Origin: Mesaphorura yosii
Taxonomy: Eukaryota > Arthropoda > Collembola > Poduromorpha > Tullbergiidae
Length of the DNA stretch: 64,000 nucleotides
Direction: 5' to 3'
Assembly: GCA_009869945.1 (NCBI GenBank)
Contig: WIXG01000228.1
Coordinates: 1 to 64,000 of the forward strand
Position 1 is the first letter of the stretch, and each line of letters starts with the position of its first letter. Below the pieces are notes generated by a model. The model was not told the DNA's origin and did not search any database. It was given only the letters and a program-made list of their open reading frames with translations. Positions 1-12,788 of this stretch are shown in pieces. The position numbers were made by a program, and so were the translations under genes.

Positions 1-93
1 AAACCTGATTTCCCGGATGCTTTTTGCAACTTGGTTCATTGCTTACAAATCATCTGCGATTGGAGTGATTACGACGACCGCATGGCAAAATTG
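1..93 (+). CDS. Ogt: O-GlcNAc transferase (OGT), one internal exon, partial
   Basis: The first 93 bases read as 31 codons in frame from base 1 and end at a GTAAGA donor. The peptide contains [16 protein letters not shown], and recalled against human OGT about 25 of the 31 residues match the stretch that closes the last TPR and leads into the catalytic half. OGT transfers N-acetylglucosamine from UDP-GlcNAc to Ser/Thr of nuclear and cytosolic proteins. The gene enters from before the window. Reading through the donor gives 27 more codons and then a stop, so the exon is meant to be spliced. The next exon should begin with a Val-(Ser/Gln)-(Ile/Leu)-Val type sequence in phase 0. I looked for this and for later OGT signatures (MLYPLSH, DFGNHPTSH, NMNGYTKGA, CNFNQLYKIDP) downstream and found none. 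The identity is secure. Whether this is a working gene with a very long intron or an isolated exon copy is not. Confidence 0.85.
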
Positions 94-2655
94 GTAAGAA
101 AATGTCCTCAAAATTTCATTTCAACTGATTTATCTAACTCTGAATTCGTTAGTCACATGTATATGTTAATGTAGAATTTTCCTGGTATTTTAAAATTATT
201 CGTGTTAATTTATAAATACAGAAGTAAATTACTTGGCTATGGAATTTACTAGCCAGCATTGTTTATTTTATTTTGGGCGTTGACGCTTTCCGCCCACTCG
301 TACTATCGTTGTCGGTCTATATGGCGTAAGGGACGTGGCATTATCATTATGGAACGGCTTTGCGGAAGTATTGACAGGCAAGAGAAGTGTTCGGTTCGTT
401 GACAGCTTCAGATTTACGTAAATGCGCAATAAGCATCGGGTTCGGCGTGTACAAAATTACATATTTTGCACTCAAGTCCGCTCATGCTTGTCGTTTGTCC
501 CTGTCCCTTCTTCATTACGGTGCATGAAAGCAAACGTGTGGCAAAAGGGAGGTAGATGAGTCCAGATCCTTTCCTTTTATGCAGCGAGTGCGAATTCGTA
601 AATATTGCAGCACAAAGAAGGGTTGCATCAGAAAAGGGCAAAAACGTAGCCAAACCATGCTCGCACATGTTTCTCGTGTCTCTCTCGGGCGCTTGGGTTG
701 CCGCGGACTTGCAATGCAATTGCAAAAGTATACTTGCCAATCACCAATTTAGGCTCCCCCAGTATTAATGCGCTGCGCTGTCAGTGACAACGGCGATGCG
801 GGGAGCTGTGCGGTGTGGTGCCATACGTGCGTTTTGCGTTTATGATGCAAAAGCCTGACCGAAACCACTGCCTTGCACTGCAAACAGTCACAATGTTGCT
901 ACGTCCACCGTTTAGTATTTTGTTGCCAAAATGAGGTGTATGCAAGTATGCACTATGATGATGGACGACGATCGGGTTCATGTCCGTACCGATCGCGTAC
1001 ACATTAGAGGCAAGTCAAGGATACAACTCGGTGCAGTGCAGTGCAGTGGTCACTGTTTCTGTTGTAAATACTCGAATCGCGAACGTGAATGTGCTAACAC
1101 ACTTTAAACGCAGGGGACGCCATTTTTTGCAAGTCCATTCGCTTGTATCCCTCCTCAAACAGAGACCGACACAACAAAGTTTCAGAAACGGACGGCAGAC
1201 CGGACAGGAAAGGAAAGAAACGACTTTTGGGCTTTGTAATTTCATAGTCCGATGCCAATTTACCATCTGATAACAACGAAGCAGCAGCAGCGGTTCGGGA
1301 GAGGAGAGAAGAATGGACTTGCCCCTCGCCGTAATTCGCATTCGCAATAAAAGCTGACTGAGAATGCACTTTGGGTGCTCCTGTTGCATAAATTCACTTT
1401 CACAGTCGTATTCGCACTCTACACACTATTTACATTTTACGAGCAGGAGGGTCGCCCGTTTCTATCCACTTTATTTGCGCCAGAAGCCGGTGCAAAGCCG
1501 CTCTCAACTTCGCCTTTTGCCATTTCATGTCTTTATCCGAGATGAATCTTTACGTTGCCGTTGTAGCGGTGCATTCACGATACCTCTTGTTGGTATTTAT
1601 ATCCGAATAAAATGCGTCGATTTTATGTTGTGCGAAACTCGCCGAAAATGCCAAAAATACTCTTCTCCCTTTTGAAAAAGCAGGAGGGGAATTTCTGCGA
1701 AATTGCAAGGAGGGCAATGTATTAGTCAGCGGGCAGGGAGGACGCGCGCTGACGTGACAAAATTCCTCTCGGATTACGTGGCCGATGTTTGTTTGGAAGT
1801 TGACTATTGTGGCTTCACTTCTAAAAGTGGAGGGCACAATCCTCGGTTTTCTGAAAGTGTTGACCATTAATTACACTTTTTATTTGTTGGGCTTGCGTCC
1901 GTGATGCACTGCAATCTGAAAATATCGACCCTTTGAGCAACATGACACTATTGAGTCCAATGATCTAATTTTATCCTTTTGATCTACTCCAAAGGTTTGA
2001 TCTGCTTCAGGTTGAAGTGCGACGTAAATAGACTCGCTTCTTCAATCCAAGTTTAGACTTGACAGACATGATTCCGGTTTCCGTCCAGAACATCTTTGTT
2101 CCAGCAACCTTTCGCGCGACCCTTACGTGTGCGAGCAGAATCCTGCAACGCAATTATGATCTTTATCAACTGCCTATGACGACAATGTCAACTAGATTAT
2201 CACTTGGCCGGACTTTCCGCCGATTGTCGCTTCTTTATTGCTACCCATGGCTGCTCAACTAATTGCTTCTGAGTAAAAGCGTGCGTGCATCGTGCATTTC
2301 ATGGCAAGGCACACAACTCAGGAGTTTGGACTTTGGACTTCATTCTCGCTCCAGCGCATTCCAGCGATCCGTGGCACTTTCGCAATTCTGTGTATCATCA
2401 TTGTTTCCTTTCTTGTGCCTCAATCTGTCGACCCGGCCTGTTGCCTTAAAATATACATAGAGTTGGCGCTATCTTCTATCACTTTCATGCTTCCTTGGCG
2501 TCAGCAAGCCTTCATCTTTATAGATAAGTAGTTTCACTAACTCATTATGTTTTATTATAATACAATATACTTCTGTGTGTAAGAATTATTTGTGCCATAG
2601 ACTAAGACTGGAAGCTGCACCAACAAGCAAGACTAGGTTAAATAGCAATAACTTT
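94..2655. other. No recognised gene; OGT intron or intergenic
   Basis: Begins with the GTAAGA donor of the OGT exon. The open frames here are short, overlap one another on both strands and mostly lack an ATG or resemblance to a known family. I see no RNA gene, and no OGT exon follows any of the acceptors I checked in the first few hundred bases. Confidence 0.5.
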
Positions 2656-2785
2656 GCGAGCGCGCTCGCCGCCCCTCCGACGCTGCTGGGCGGCCTGGTT
2701 CAACCCTTGATGGGGGGGGGGAACTAATCAGCTCGAGCTGGTTACAGGCACCGCAAGGTGCCGTTCCTCCCCATTAGAAGGGGAG
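2656..2785. repeat. GC-rich cluster of inverted repeats (possible structured RNA or small element)
   Basis: Four dyad elements lie within 130 bases and stand out from the AT-rich flanks. GCGAGCGCGCTCGC is a perfect 14-base palindrome at 2656-2669. CAGCTCGAGCTG is a 12-base palindrome at 2729-2740. GGCACC-GCAA-GGTGCC at 2747-2762 is a 6-bp stem closed by a GNRA tetraloop. CTCCCC-ATTAGAA-GGGGAG at 2767-2785 is a 6-bp stem with a 7-base loop. A run of ten G lies at 2712-2721. The pattern does not match U1, U2, U4, U5, 7SL, RNase P or tRNA as I remember them. It could be a structured non-coding RNA, part of a small transposable element, or a CpG island. Confidence 0.4.
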
Positions 2786-5700
2786 CGATTCAGGATTAAC
2801 ACAGCGATTCCACAGTGATTGGAGGGGTAGAGTTCGCCATAACTTAGTATATCACCTTTTTCATTTTATACTTTACATTCAAAATTAGATAGAAATAGTC
2901 TATACTCGCTTTATGTGCACATGTGAAAACCGAGTATAAATAAATAGTGAACTACATGGAATTGGCGACTATTTATGCTGCCATCGCGATTGGATATCGC
3001 CTGCTAATTATATCATGTTCTCAGTCCCTGATTCTTCCCAAGACATAAAAATTAGCTAATGTAAATCAGTATTGTGTTGTGTGTGCGTTTGCACGGTGTA
3101 CCAACGCGTGCGACCGGGGCAGGTGATGTTTTTCTGGTCACTGCCTTCATGAGTCATGAATTTTTCGCAATTATTTATTTACGTCATCAAGCTCACGTCG
3201 CAGCAGTCTCAGTCACGGGAGCTCAAACACAGTCGGTTCCATTATTCCAGAATCAGATAAGAGCAAATGTTTCGAAAAATGTATTCATTGTTGTTCGACA
3301 TCGAAGTATTGAGTATGCACACAAAAAGTGGGGCTTTGGACTTTAAACCGATGTCGGTTGTCGCAATTCGTGATCGATTGCCGCCTTCTGTCTGCCGATA
3401 CCCGTAATTAACGAAAAATATGTCTTCATTATTCACAAATGAATTCTCTGAAGTATTCAAACAATCTTCTTCGTTCATTGCTCACGGCCTTCTTCACGCT
3501 TTCGTTGGCAGTCTTCATTATTGCGGCGACGATCGTGCCTCCTGTGACGTCCTCGCTTTTGTTAACTGTTAAAAACTCCCATCGCGGTAACAAATTAACA
3601 AATGAGCAACAATGGCCAAAATCTCGTCCGTCCATCCATCACATCAGACATCAACAAGATTTTCACGGCATAAGAAATGATCTGACACAAACCGAAAGTT
3701 CAAAACCCAAGTTGAACGGTCAGGCGAGAACGCAAGTTTAATGAACACGTTGAATTGCTCACGTCTGAACCGACGAGTGGGCCGTCGCTGTGAGTGTTCG
3801 TCTGGACCATCCAGACAGTCTTGCATCGCAACCTGCTACTCCAATTCATCATCAAATCATGATATTGGTGTGAAAATATTACCATTAATTGAATCATTTG
3901 AAATTGGATCTTTGATGGAAACAAGATGTACTTCTAATGCTAAACATGTTATGCGTGCTCGAACTCATATTTCGCCTGCACTGCGCCGCTGCAAATCAGT
4001 GCAGTCTGCTAGCCTGGCTTTTGTTGTGGTTTCTCGATTGAAAAGTGTGACTGACTCGAATGAACGCCACGCCACGCCGCTTCAACTGCGAGATAATCGT
4101 AACAGCAATTGGTGCCACAGGTTTCTACCCTCTGCTCTGCCATTTAAATTGAGACCAAGTAAACAATGTCACTTTGTTCGACATGTTTTAACGTTTGATG
4201 CATAAATTATGTGCTCAAACAGCATGCTGGGACTATAACAAAAGAGACGAAGAGCGTTTCATCGCGATTTGCGAATGTGTGCTGCCTGGCTTTGATATTG
4301 CAATCACCTCCTTTTGTTATTCTCTTCCTTGTTTCACTGGCGTCAGTTTTTTTTTACGTTTTATCTATTTTTCTCATCCAATGGCCTCAAATGACGACGA
4401 GGACAACGACGCGGCACAACAAGACTACACCAACAGCCAGTCAACCAGCCATCGTTCAACTCGAACACGATGCGCGACACACGATAGCCAATCGATTCGT
4501 GTTTTGTTGTCACAAATTCGCACATTGATTAAAAAACCCCACCAGAACGCACAATGCACAAAGCCAAATGCGGCGTAGCCGAAACCCCAGCCAAGCCGCT
4601 AAATACAAAATTGCGAAAACAAGTGTAAAAAGTGATTAAATATTAAAATTCAATTCCTGTCGCATGATTAGAATTTGAACAGCTCTTTTTGAGTTGAGTT
4701 CTGCTGGACTCTGGAATGTGATTTACGGATTCTGGATAACATGACGATGGTTGGCACACAAGGCAGGGCACCCCGCATCTTCCCCAGCTGCTGCATGGCC
4801 ACACCACCCACGGACTCATGACCACGACCACAATTGTTCCAGTTAACCTGCACGAACTAAGAAATTAGTACGCCTCAACGCCACTTGCCAACGCCGCCAG
4901 CCACAACGTTGAACAATGTGATAAATTAGTGGAGAGCCGCGAACAAGATTGCAAACAAACTAGTTCTAAAATATTTATAGTTAATTTATTCAATTCTTTT
5001 TTCCTGGCGCCAATACAATGTAGTCATACCAGACCAATTTGTGAATTACGATGATAAATACTTAATTGTAAAAAAGAGTCGGCTTAATATTAATTATAGT
5101 TTACAGTTCGCGAGTACAAGCACGAGTCTGCTGTTGCTGCTGCAACTGCTCTGCTTTGCTGCTCTTTTTTGTCGCTGAAGCATTTAGTTGAAGTGTAATG
5201 CTAATGCTGTGAGCTGGCGTCAGTAAATTGGCGCCATTTTGACAAGCTCGTGGTTGGCCATTTTCTCCTGCGTGGCGAGGTTGCGCCTGCATTGACCATT
5301 ATTTTAATGTATATATGTGGAAATTTTCTTACAATGTGATGAGGAAGAATCGAATGCGTGCGTGTACGTTCCATGTCTTCAGCCGGAGAGGACAGCATCT
5401 GGAAGCCGAGTCCGGATGCGGGTTCTCGACGAATTTCGGTGTTAGATATAGGAGAGAGAAAAAGACTGACGGGAAATGTAATTTTACGCCAAAGTCCTAA
5501 TCTCACCCCTATGCATTGTCACCGTGTCAGCAAACGTCTTCTCTTCTTCACGAATCTGCATCTTTTCGGTCCCGAAGGGTGATCTTCTTCCAGCCGGAGT
5601 AGTAAACGCACGAGTCAAGTATGCGTCGATGGATCACCAAGCGGCGAATCTTATGGGCAGAAATTGCGTTGCAGCGTGCACTAGCAAGCTTGTTCAAGCT

Positions 5701-8700
5701 TGCAAATTGCGTCACGGAGCTTGCAAATTGCGAGTCTTGCTCTTGACGAAAAGCGTCGAGAAAATTATGCGTAATAATCGCATGAGTTCAAAAAGTTTGA
5801 AGTACTCGACCAATTTGGTGAAATTGCAGCGCCTCATGAGCGAAACAACACATGGTTCGGTGTTTCGTCACGCAGAAATGTAAAATTGAGAAAACTCAAA
5901 ACGGAGAAAACGAGCGCAATGAATTGTTGGTGTTGATGGAAATGCTGAAACGCAATAAGCGTCGTACGCGTCGATGTTGTTGCGTCGAGGAGAGATCGCG
6001 AAATAAGCGAGAGTCGAGCCAACTCAAGTGCGTGAGTATTTCTCTGCGAGGGACTCTTTCTCTTGTTTTCCTCGAGCTTGCCTTGCAATGCTGCTGGGAT
6101 TTGCGAATTGGTTTGGCTTGGCTTCCTTTTCTTTGCTCCACACGGTATACGTTACACACAGAGATATAAAACCTCGCAAAAAGTAATATGATTACGGAGT
6201 ACGCAAATACATGGCGCGGAATGGCGAGTCATGCCAAGAGACGCAGCGCAGCAGTTCGAGCGAGCGAGGCAGCAGGGACCAACGGACGACGCAGGCTGAA
6301 GCAACGCCACCAGTAACGTTGGGCCACGGTGGTTGGTGGTGGTGGAGCTCTGCCTGTTGAAGTTGCCTCGTTTCTCGTCGTTGGTTTGTGGCCTTCCATA
6401 TATTTATACGGTTTTTCTCTTGTTTTGCACTCTTAGTATTTTTGCACTGCTCCAACCAACCACACTCTGTTATTATCTATCAGCAGCCTCTGCCTGCCAG
6501 TGAGTGCGAACGAGAACTATGCAATTTCGTATTCTAGCAAAAATAAATAAAAAAAACGAAGCGCTTCGCGAGCGACTCAATTGAGTAGAAGCTCTTGGAA
6601 CTTATTTTCTCCCCTCCCGCCCCATTTCTACCCCTGAAGGAAAACTGCGTTTATTGTTGGAGCTGCACCATCACCAGTCAACCCGCTTGCTTGCCTGCGC
6701 AACAGCCTCGGTGATGACAAAGCAGCGCGCGAAAAGAATTTGTACATTATGTTTCGAGTAAATGTTTCTGCAGCCGTATAAATTTAATAATGTAATAAAA
6801 AGTTGGATATGCGAGTTGCGAGACTCGCATCGTACACGTAAACACGACCTCGGGATTAATTCGCGTTTTGGTTTTGGCAGACTAATCACTGCTGTGCAAT
6901 TCGCAGTTCCACGTCAGAATGCTTCAGCTTCAGCTGCGAATCTCTGTCTCAGCAGCCTCTATGGACGCTATTCTCGTCTCGAAATGTCGTTTTGCAATAT
7001 GCGCAAGTGTGCACGCACTTAAAAATTCATTTTGCATACCTGCTCACTTGGAGGAATGACTCCGCGTAATGAAGATGAGTAATTCTGAGATTTTACGACT
7101 TTCTTTGTTGTGCGGCAGGGAGAAGATTACAGGATCTAGTTGCATTGCTTAATGGTTTTTCACACTTTGCGAATTCGCGCAAGCAAAAGTCTTTACGACC
7201 AGTTGCTTCCCTACGCAATGATAATAACTCGCGGAAAATAAATTGAAATCTTTCTTTTAGTGTCTCGAAACCGCCACATTGCACACATGAACGGCGGAGT
7301 ATGCGTAAAACTTTATGATTGAGTCATAAAACTGACGAACCGTAAAATTACTTCAAGACGGAGGATTTTAAGTCGACCATTCCAGCACAAATTAAATTTC
7401 AATCATCTTTTACGACATGACATTATTCAAATGTGGGAATAATCGGAGTCTGGAAATTCCAGAGTTTCGCTGAAGTGAAGTGGATAACAAGCGTAACAAC
7501 CAACTTTTGTGGGTCGGGACGTCTAATCAGAGTCTATGGAAAGAACACGATACACAATATGTAAAGCCGCCATCAGAACCGTTATTTATGGTTCAAGTTT
7601 GATGACAAACTGGCTCAAACGTGACATCATACGGTGCTCAAGTACGTATTTTTGCCAATTCAACAGGTCAAGAGTAGTCGAGAGTTCATCAGATGACGAT
7701 GAATCGAAGCTCGCGAGTCGCAGCCAAGTCAACAAAGTGTTAGCAAAGTATACCAACACGGCCATTATCTCGTTTTGGAATTAGGAGCAAGCACCGATTA
7801 CATTTTGCCTCGTTCCGCTGCGTCGATGTGTGTGCAGTCTGCGAGTCTCCCCTCAACCAATGCATCGTATCTTTATCAGCAGCCGTGTTCTCTCCGTCTA
7901 GCCACGCCATGCCTTGCGAATGACTGACTGGTATACTCGGCTTGATCTACTTTGCATTTGCGAGCTGCGAATTTCCAACGGTCAAACGGTATAAACCGAA
8001 AGACAAAGGATGAGAACTGATTTCTTGGCATGTCGACCCAAAAGCGCGTGAAAACGTATCGAGGAATTTTATCGCCTTCACTTTTCGCCACGAACGATGT
8101 AGAATAGAAGCCTGTTCACCGAGAAAAGTATGCACACCTACGTGATTGGGAAAATGTAAATAAAAGAGAATGGCACCTATTTTTGGATCGTTTGTCCGCA
8201 TTTTTGCTTATGCTGGAATAAAGAATTGAGCACAAATTCCTACGTGTATTCAATCTATCAAGCGTCGAACCATGAAACCATATTCAACCGCCTGTTCATT
8301 CGTATCGCAGCAGACACCTCAGCAACGACAACCACATGACTTCAAAATTAGCGTCGAATGGCACATAAACACTAAAACCACTGAACGGGTAAAACTGTGT
8401 CAACTGTTGGCCTCTTGGGAGTCGTTTCGTTCATAACTGCGCGACGCGAAGCTGAAGGCGAGAAGTAATTAAATCTGGTGTTCATGAGTGTCTTTCGAAT
8501 TATAAAGCTGGAAAATGACCGGCCGCCGCGGGAGCATCAAAATATTGCCTGAAATGGAATGTGAATGCATGCCACGCATGCAAGATTCACTACACAAAGT
8601 GACAGGGCGCCGTACGTGTATGCAGAGAAAGACGATTTACAATCGCAGGCAGGGAAGAAAAGTTGAAACAAGACACTGAAACTGGTTCTGAGCATCAATT

Positions 8701-10877
8701 GTCCCATTGTGCTGTGCGCTACATGCGATAAATTGATACAATGTCTGAACTTCTTGTCCCGCATGCATTAATTCGTTTAACTCTTTCTTGTCAAGCATCA
8801 TTCCCGTCCGTTCCAGTAATGGAATGGGCGAACATTAGATTAAACTACACAAAGTGAAGACTCGTCTTCGTCTTCCGTTGGCTGGACTGAGAACGCGTTG
8901 GCATACTTGAATATTATTACCATTACATACGTAAACGGCCGACTGAACCGCAATGTCCAGGGATAGTAATGCCAGTGCGTACGTGGTTATACAGAAAGCA
9001 GCACAAGCCACATGCCACGCCATGTCATAGGCACAGGACGACGAGTAAGCTCGTTATAAAAATTCGTGTAAGAATAGCAATGACCTATCTGACACACCCG
9101 CATGCAGCAGACACGTGGCAATGGCAATCTACTTTGTGAGACTAAAGACACTCGAATCTAAATATAAAATCCAGTCGAGGATTCCAGCCATCTATTTTCG
9201 TACGGAAGAAAGCCAAATCCACACAAAGCGTACACGTAAAGGCAAAGGACACGACACGAAAATGATCGAACCTCCTGGTGAATTTGATTTCCTACTCGAA
9301 TTTAGTCGCTAAAGTCTTGTGGACGCGGACACGGTGTCCACGAAATTCGCGTCCAAACATGCACAGCGTTTGGGTGACAGAAACGTGAGTATTGGAAAAC
9401 GATATGACGAAGGCGGCAGCCGAAAATCCGAAAGAGCAGCACTATTTTTAGGCCAGTAAAAATTTAACAACGACATGCATCATGAAAACGAATCTCATCA
9501 ATCTACTTAAGCAAATGTTATCACAGGGGAAGTGCTGCTTGTTGCCTGCCGACTGAACACTAAACATTAAAGGTACGCCGATGCGGATGCATTCAACCGA
9601 GGTACAAGAAAAATTGTAGTTGGAGTTTTTTCGAAATTAGCGCATGCAGCGCTACGCAACGCTTACGCAGTCTTAAGCCACGCACGCAAAGGCCATGCCA
9701 GGCTGAGATTAGCAGTCTAATGGGCATGATGACAGTATCTTCAAAAATAACTTTGGTTTGCGCCCACAACAACTTGACGAGAACGGCAACAGCAAGATAA
9801 AAGGAGCGTCGTAAATACATAATTAATGACGAGATTATTTGGCGCTTAGTCTTTCTTCTGCTGCTTCTGCTACTTACACATGCTACGCACATGATTGCGA
9901 AATTGGCCTGTCAAGAGAGAAGAGCAGAGTACTAAATACATTACAGTGGATCGACTTCACTGCAGTTTACGAGTGTCTTCTTTTTCCAAGTTCAATTCTC
10001 AACTTTATCTTGCCATAAATTCAATCATTTCCTGCCTGCCTTTCCAGTAGCAAAAATAACTTGACATAATTACGCAACTGAGCAGGGAGCAGGCATTTGC
10101 AAAAATGTCCCTGCCTCCTGCCTGCCTTTATGCTCATGCAGTGAAATTACGCGTACGCGTCTCAGAGGAAATGGGATGCATGAAATCCAATCTTTCGACA
10201 ACGAATGAGCTCAGAAGAAATGTGCGTGTGGACTTTGACTTGATTATGAATGCGGAGATGGAAAAGTGGAGCAGCTTCGTTCGAGGAGCCGAGCAGAGCA
10301 GGACAAGGATCTGCACTTCAAAATTTGTTGCCTCTGATTAATCCTGACGCTGCTCTCTACTTAAATATTGACAACTCGAGCAGCACAGCAGAGAAATGTG
10401 CCGTGCAAGTCGTCAACTGACTGATTACTTCATCATCATGACTGATGAATTCTGATTACTACAACATCAACATCATCCCGCACTCCCGCATTACACCACT
10501 TTATTAATTAGCGTCTGACATTCTCGACTCGCAACTAAATGCAAAACGGGTCGTTTTAAATGTGTGAGTGCGAATGGGCAAAGTGAGGCAGAGACCTTGC
10601 AGTGAATCACGGTGCTGTCGAGTACTAGAACATGGTGTGAGTCCTAAAAAATAAAAATACAGTTGCTTTCCCAATTCAAGTAACTGTATCCGTCGTACCC
10701 GTATGCAATGCAATGCCTGCGTGCTACGGTTGTTGTCTTCACCCAGCCGCTCGGATCGAGATTCGCGAGGCGGATGATGATCATGTTGCCATGCAATTGC
10801 CATTGCCATTACAATGCCCTGCCCTGTCTCGCCTGTCTGTCGTGATACAAAATTCATATGGCATGCAATTTCCGTTT
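2786..10877. other. No recognised gene; one weak short-ORF candidate inside
   Basis: About 8 kb with no exon I can assign to a family. The open frames are short and overlapping. The only one that begins with an ATG and a membrane-type N-terminus is at 3439-3741, listed separately. Words of the ATTGCGAA/TTCGCAAT type recur (around 3155, 3360, 4613, 5705, 6105, 6895). An inverted repeat with arms GCAAGCTT and AAGCTTGC and a 4-base loop lies near 5686-5705. Confidence 0.45.
3439..3741 (+). CDS. Candidate 100-residue protein with N-terminal hydrophobic segment (hypothetical)
   Basis: ATG in the context ACAAATGA opens 100 codons to a TAA. Residues about 10-40 are hydrophobic (LLRSLLTAFFTLSLAVFIIA, then TIVPPVTSS), consistent with a signal peptide or signal anchor. 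The rest is polar, basic and rich in His, Asn and Gln, with no cysteine pattern. I recognise no family. A second frame starts at the last base of this one (3741), which looks accidental. A possible GTAACA donor within the frame could shorten it. No clear promoter or polyadenylation signal supports it, so it may be a chance frame. Confidence 0.22.
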   Translation: MNSLKYSNNLLRSLLTAFFTLSLAVFIIAATIVPPVTSSLLLTVKNSHRGNKLTNEQQWPKSRPSIHHIRHQQDFHGIRNDLTQTESSKPKLNGQARTQV

Positions 10878-10914
10878 TATAAATTGACCGAGCTTTTGTG
10901 CAGCCGAGTCTCAG
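10878..10914 (+). promoter_or_regulatory. Candidate TATA box plus initiator
   Basis: TATAAA at 10878-10883 is followed by TCAG at 10911-10914, about 33-35 bases downstream. This is slightly long, but close to the arthropod TATA-Inr spacing. An ATG with a signal-peptide-like frame follows at 10950, giving a leader of about 37 bases. The agreement of all three is the reason to list it; each element alone is common by chance. Confidence 0.3.
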
Positions 10915-10949
10915 AAGGGAGAAAAGGAGAACAACAACAAACGATTAAA

Positions 10950-11123
10950 ATGAAACTTACTGCGCAATTCGCAATTTTGGGGCTGGCAATTCCTCCGCTA
11001 TTTGTGCACTTACTTTCGGGCCGAGCCACAAGCTCAGTTACAGCTAATAATAATCAGGCCGGGCGTAATCCCAGGCATGCCATCACAATTGCTTACGTAC
11101 GACCTGACCTGACTTGTGTATAA
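10950..11123 (+). CDS. Candidate short secreted peptide, first exon or whole ORF (hypothetical)
   Basis: ATG in the context ATTAAAATGA begins MKLTAQFAILGLAIPPLFVH, a convincing signal-peptide core, with likely cleavage after SGRA near residue 27. The remainder as one exon is 57 residues: Asn-rich, then basic, with a single Cys and no known fold. A TATA-Inr pair lies just upstream. A splice may occur: GTACGA at about 11095 is a possible donor and TTCTATTCAG near 11175 a possible acceptor, after which an acidic frame (RVEWILDEDDIML) is open in one phase. I cannot choose the structure. It could be a secreted peptide or neuropeptide-type gene, or chance. Confidence 0.28.
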   Translation: MKLTAQFAILGLAIPPLFVHLLSGRATSSVTANNNQAGRNPRHAITIAYVRPDLTCV

Positions 11124-12788
11124 ATTAATGCAGTGCATGCAAATCGTACTCTCAACTTATTCGTAATTCTATTCAGAGAGGGTTGAATGGATCCTGGATG
11201 AGGATGACATCATGCTAGGAAATTCACCACCGCAATAATATCTTAGAGGAGTGGTACCTTTTGAGGATGAGCAGATCACGCATTATCCTGTCTGTTTCAT
11301 TCTTGAAAAGGATCTTTCGTTCTGCTTTGCTGTTGCTGATGCTGATGAATCCACGACGAGATGGTCGGTCGAAGGACGTTGACGAAGATGCAGCAGAAGC
11401 AGAAGACAAGAGGAGAGGAACAAGTGGAAAGGAAGAGAAATAGGAAATGAGTCAAGTGAAGAGAGTCTAAAGTACGTATTCAGCTTCCTTTAATGAGAAG
11501 TTAAAGTTTTATTGCTCCGGAGGCAGACACGGCAAGTGCAACTCTTTCACTGCCTCTTTCATTTCGCTATTTATGAACAATCTGTCCCCACTTGCGCGAA
11601 AAACGTTGTGGAGTGAAAGAAATGACTTTTCTGTACTTGTGCAGTGAAAGCCTGTACAGCACTGCGCAGCAGAATAACAAAATCCCTACACACATTTGTC
11701 TCGTGGCCGCTTTGTAACTTGAAACGTGGAAGCAATAAAAAAAAGCAGTAAAATTAATATCTCCATTCTCCAAGGCAGAGAATAAAGAACGAGGAGGCAC
11801 TGGAGAGAAATGAACGATGTGTTGGAGGAAATGAGGTGCTAAACTGCGAATGACTTGCCAGCTGTCAGTCGACTGACGGGGGTGACTTGAGACTTTCTCT
11901 TCTCGCGTGGTGCCTGGCGGGAAAGAAAGTGGAAGGAAAGGCGGAAGAGTAAGACTTCGAGGAGTCTGGAGGGCGAAGAAAACTGGTTTCTTGAGACTGG
12001 GCGCTGGGCTGACTGCTGGCTGGCGTATTTCGACCCGTTGACCACGGGAAGAATAACACTTGACGGACGATTGTTTACGACTGAAGTAGAACGTGGATGA
12101 CAGTGCACATTATGACCACGTAAGCACCCACCGTTCACAACATATGTGTGCTGCTGTCTTGTTTCTAGGAAATTCTTGGGTGGCAACTTCTGTCCGTCCG
12201 TCAGACTCGTGTTCGTGCGCTGATGCTGGGCTGCTGACTGGTGTAAGTCTCGTGTACGGATGTGTACACAGTGAAAACCCAACTTGGTAACAAGGAAAGC
12301 GATCCACCGACCAGAGACAGCGATGGTGCGACGCTCCTGCAGCGACCAGCACCAACTGAAGAATGAAACGTTTCTTGGGAAAACTCGGCGTCTTCTTGGG
12401 CACGACCAACAACAATGTTTCGTCGTCAGGAATCCAATCCAAGCGAGCGCAAAGCAGCAGCAGAAGGCTGAGGAGGCTCGCTCGCTGTGTACGTGGAGGG
12501 ACTCGTGAGTTGGAGGGAGTTTTCGCCCATGCTGCGCTGTGCTCCGCGTTGCGTATACGCTCCTAACTATCTGACTCAAATGGAAATTGTAAACGAAACC
12601 AGCGGCTTGGCTTGGCTTGGCTTGCCTCGGCATAGAGTCATCAACTCCACTACCTTAAAAAACGAATCTCTCTGCGCTGCGCGCTGTGAGTAATCAAACT
12701 AATAAGGGAAGAGTTCAACAGTATGCGCACGGTTTTGTGTACAGTGCGAAGCCTCTTGCAGCTTGTGCGTCGTTCCTTACATTAAACC

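Noticed and set aside
3741-4205. 154-codon + frame overlapping the stop of the 3439 ORF
   Set aside because: Low-complexity Arg/Ser/Cys content without domain, leader or conserved pattern; the ATG overlap appears accidental.
11839-12633. 264-codon open frame on the - strand, the longest unassigned frame outside UNR
   Set aside because: It lies in a GC/CpG-rich stretch where stops are rare and overlaps equally long frames on both strands. The composition (runs of Cys, Ser, Arg) is unlike a folded protein and matches no family.
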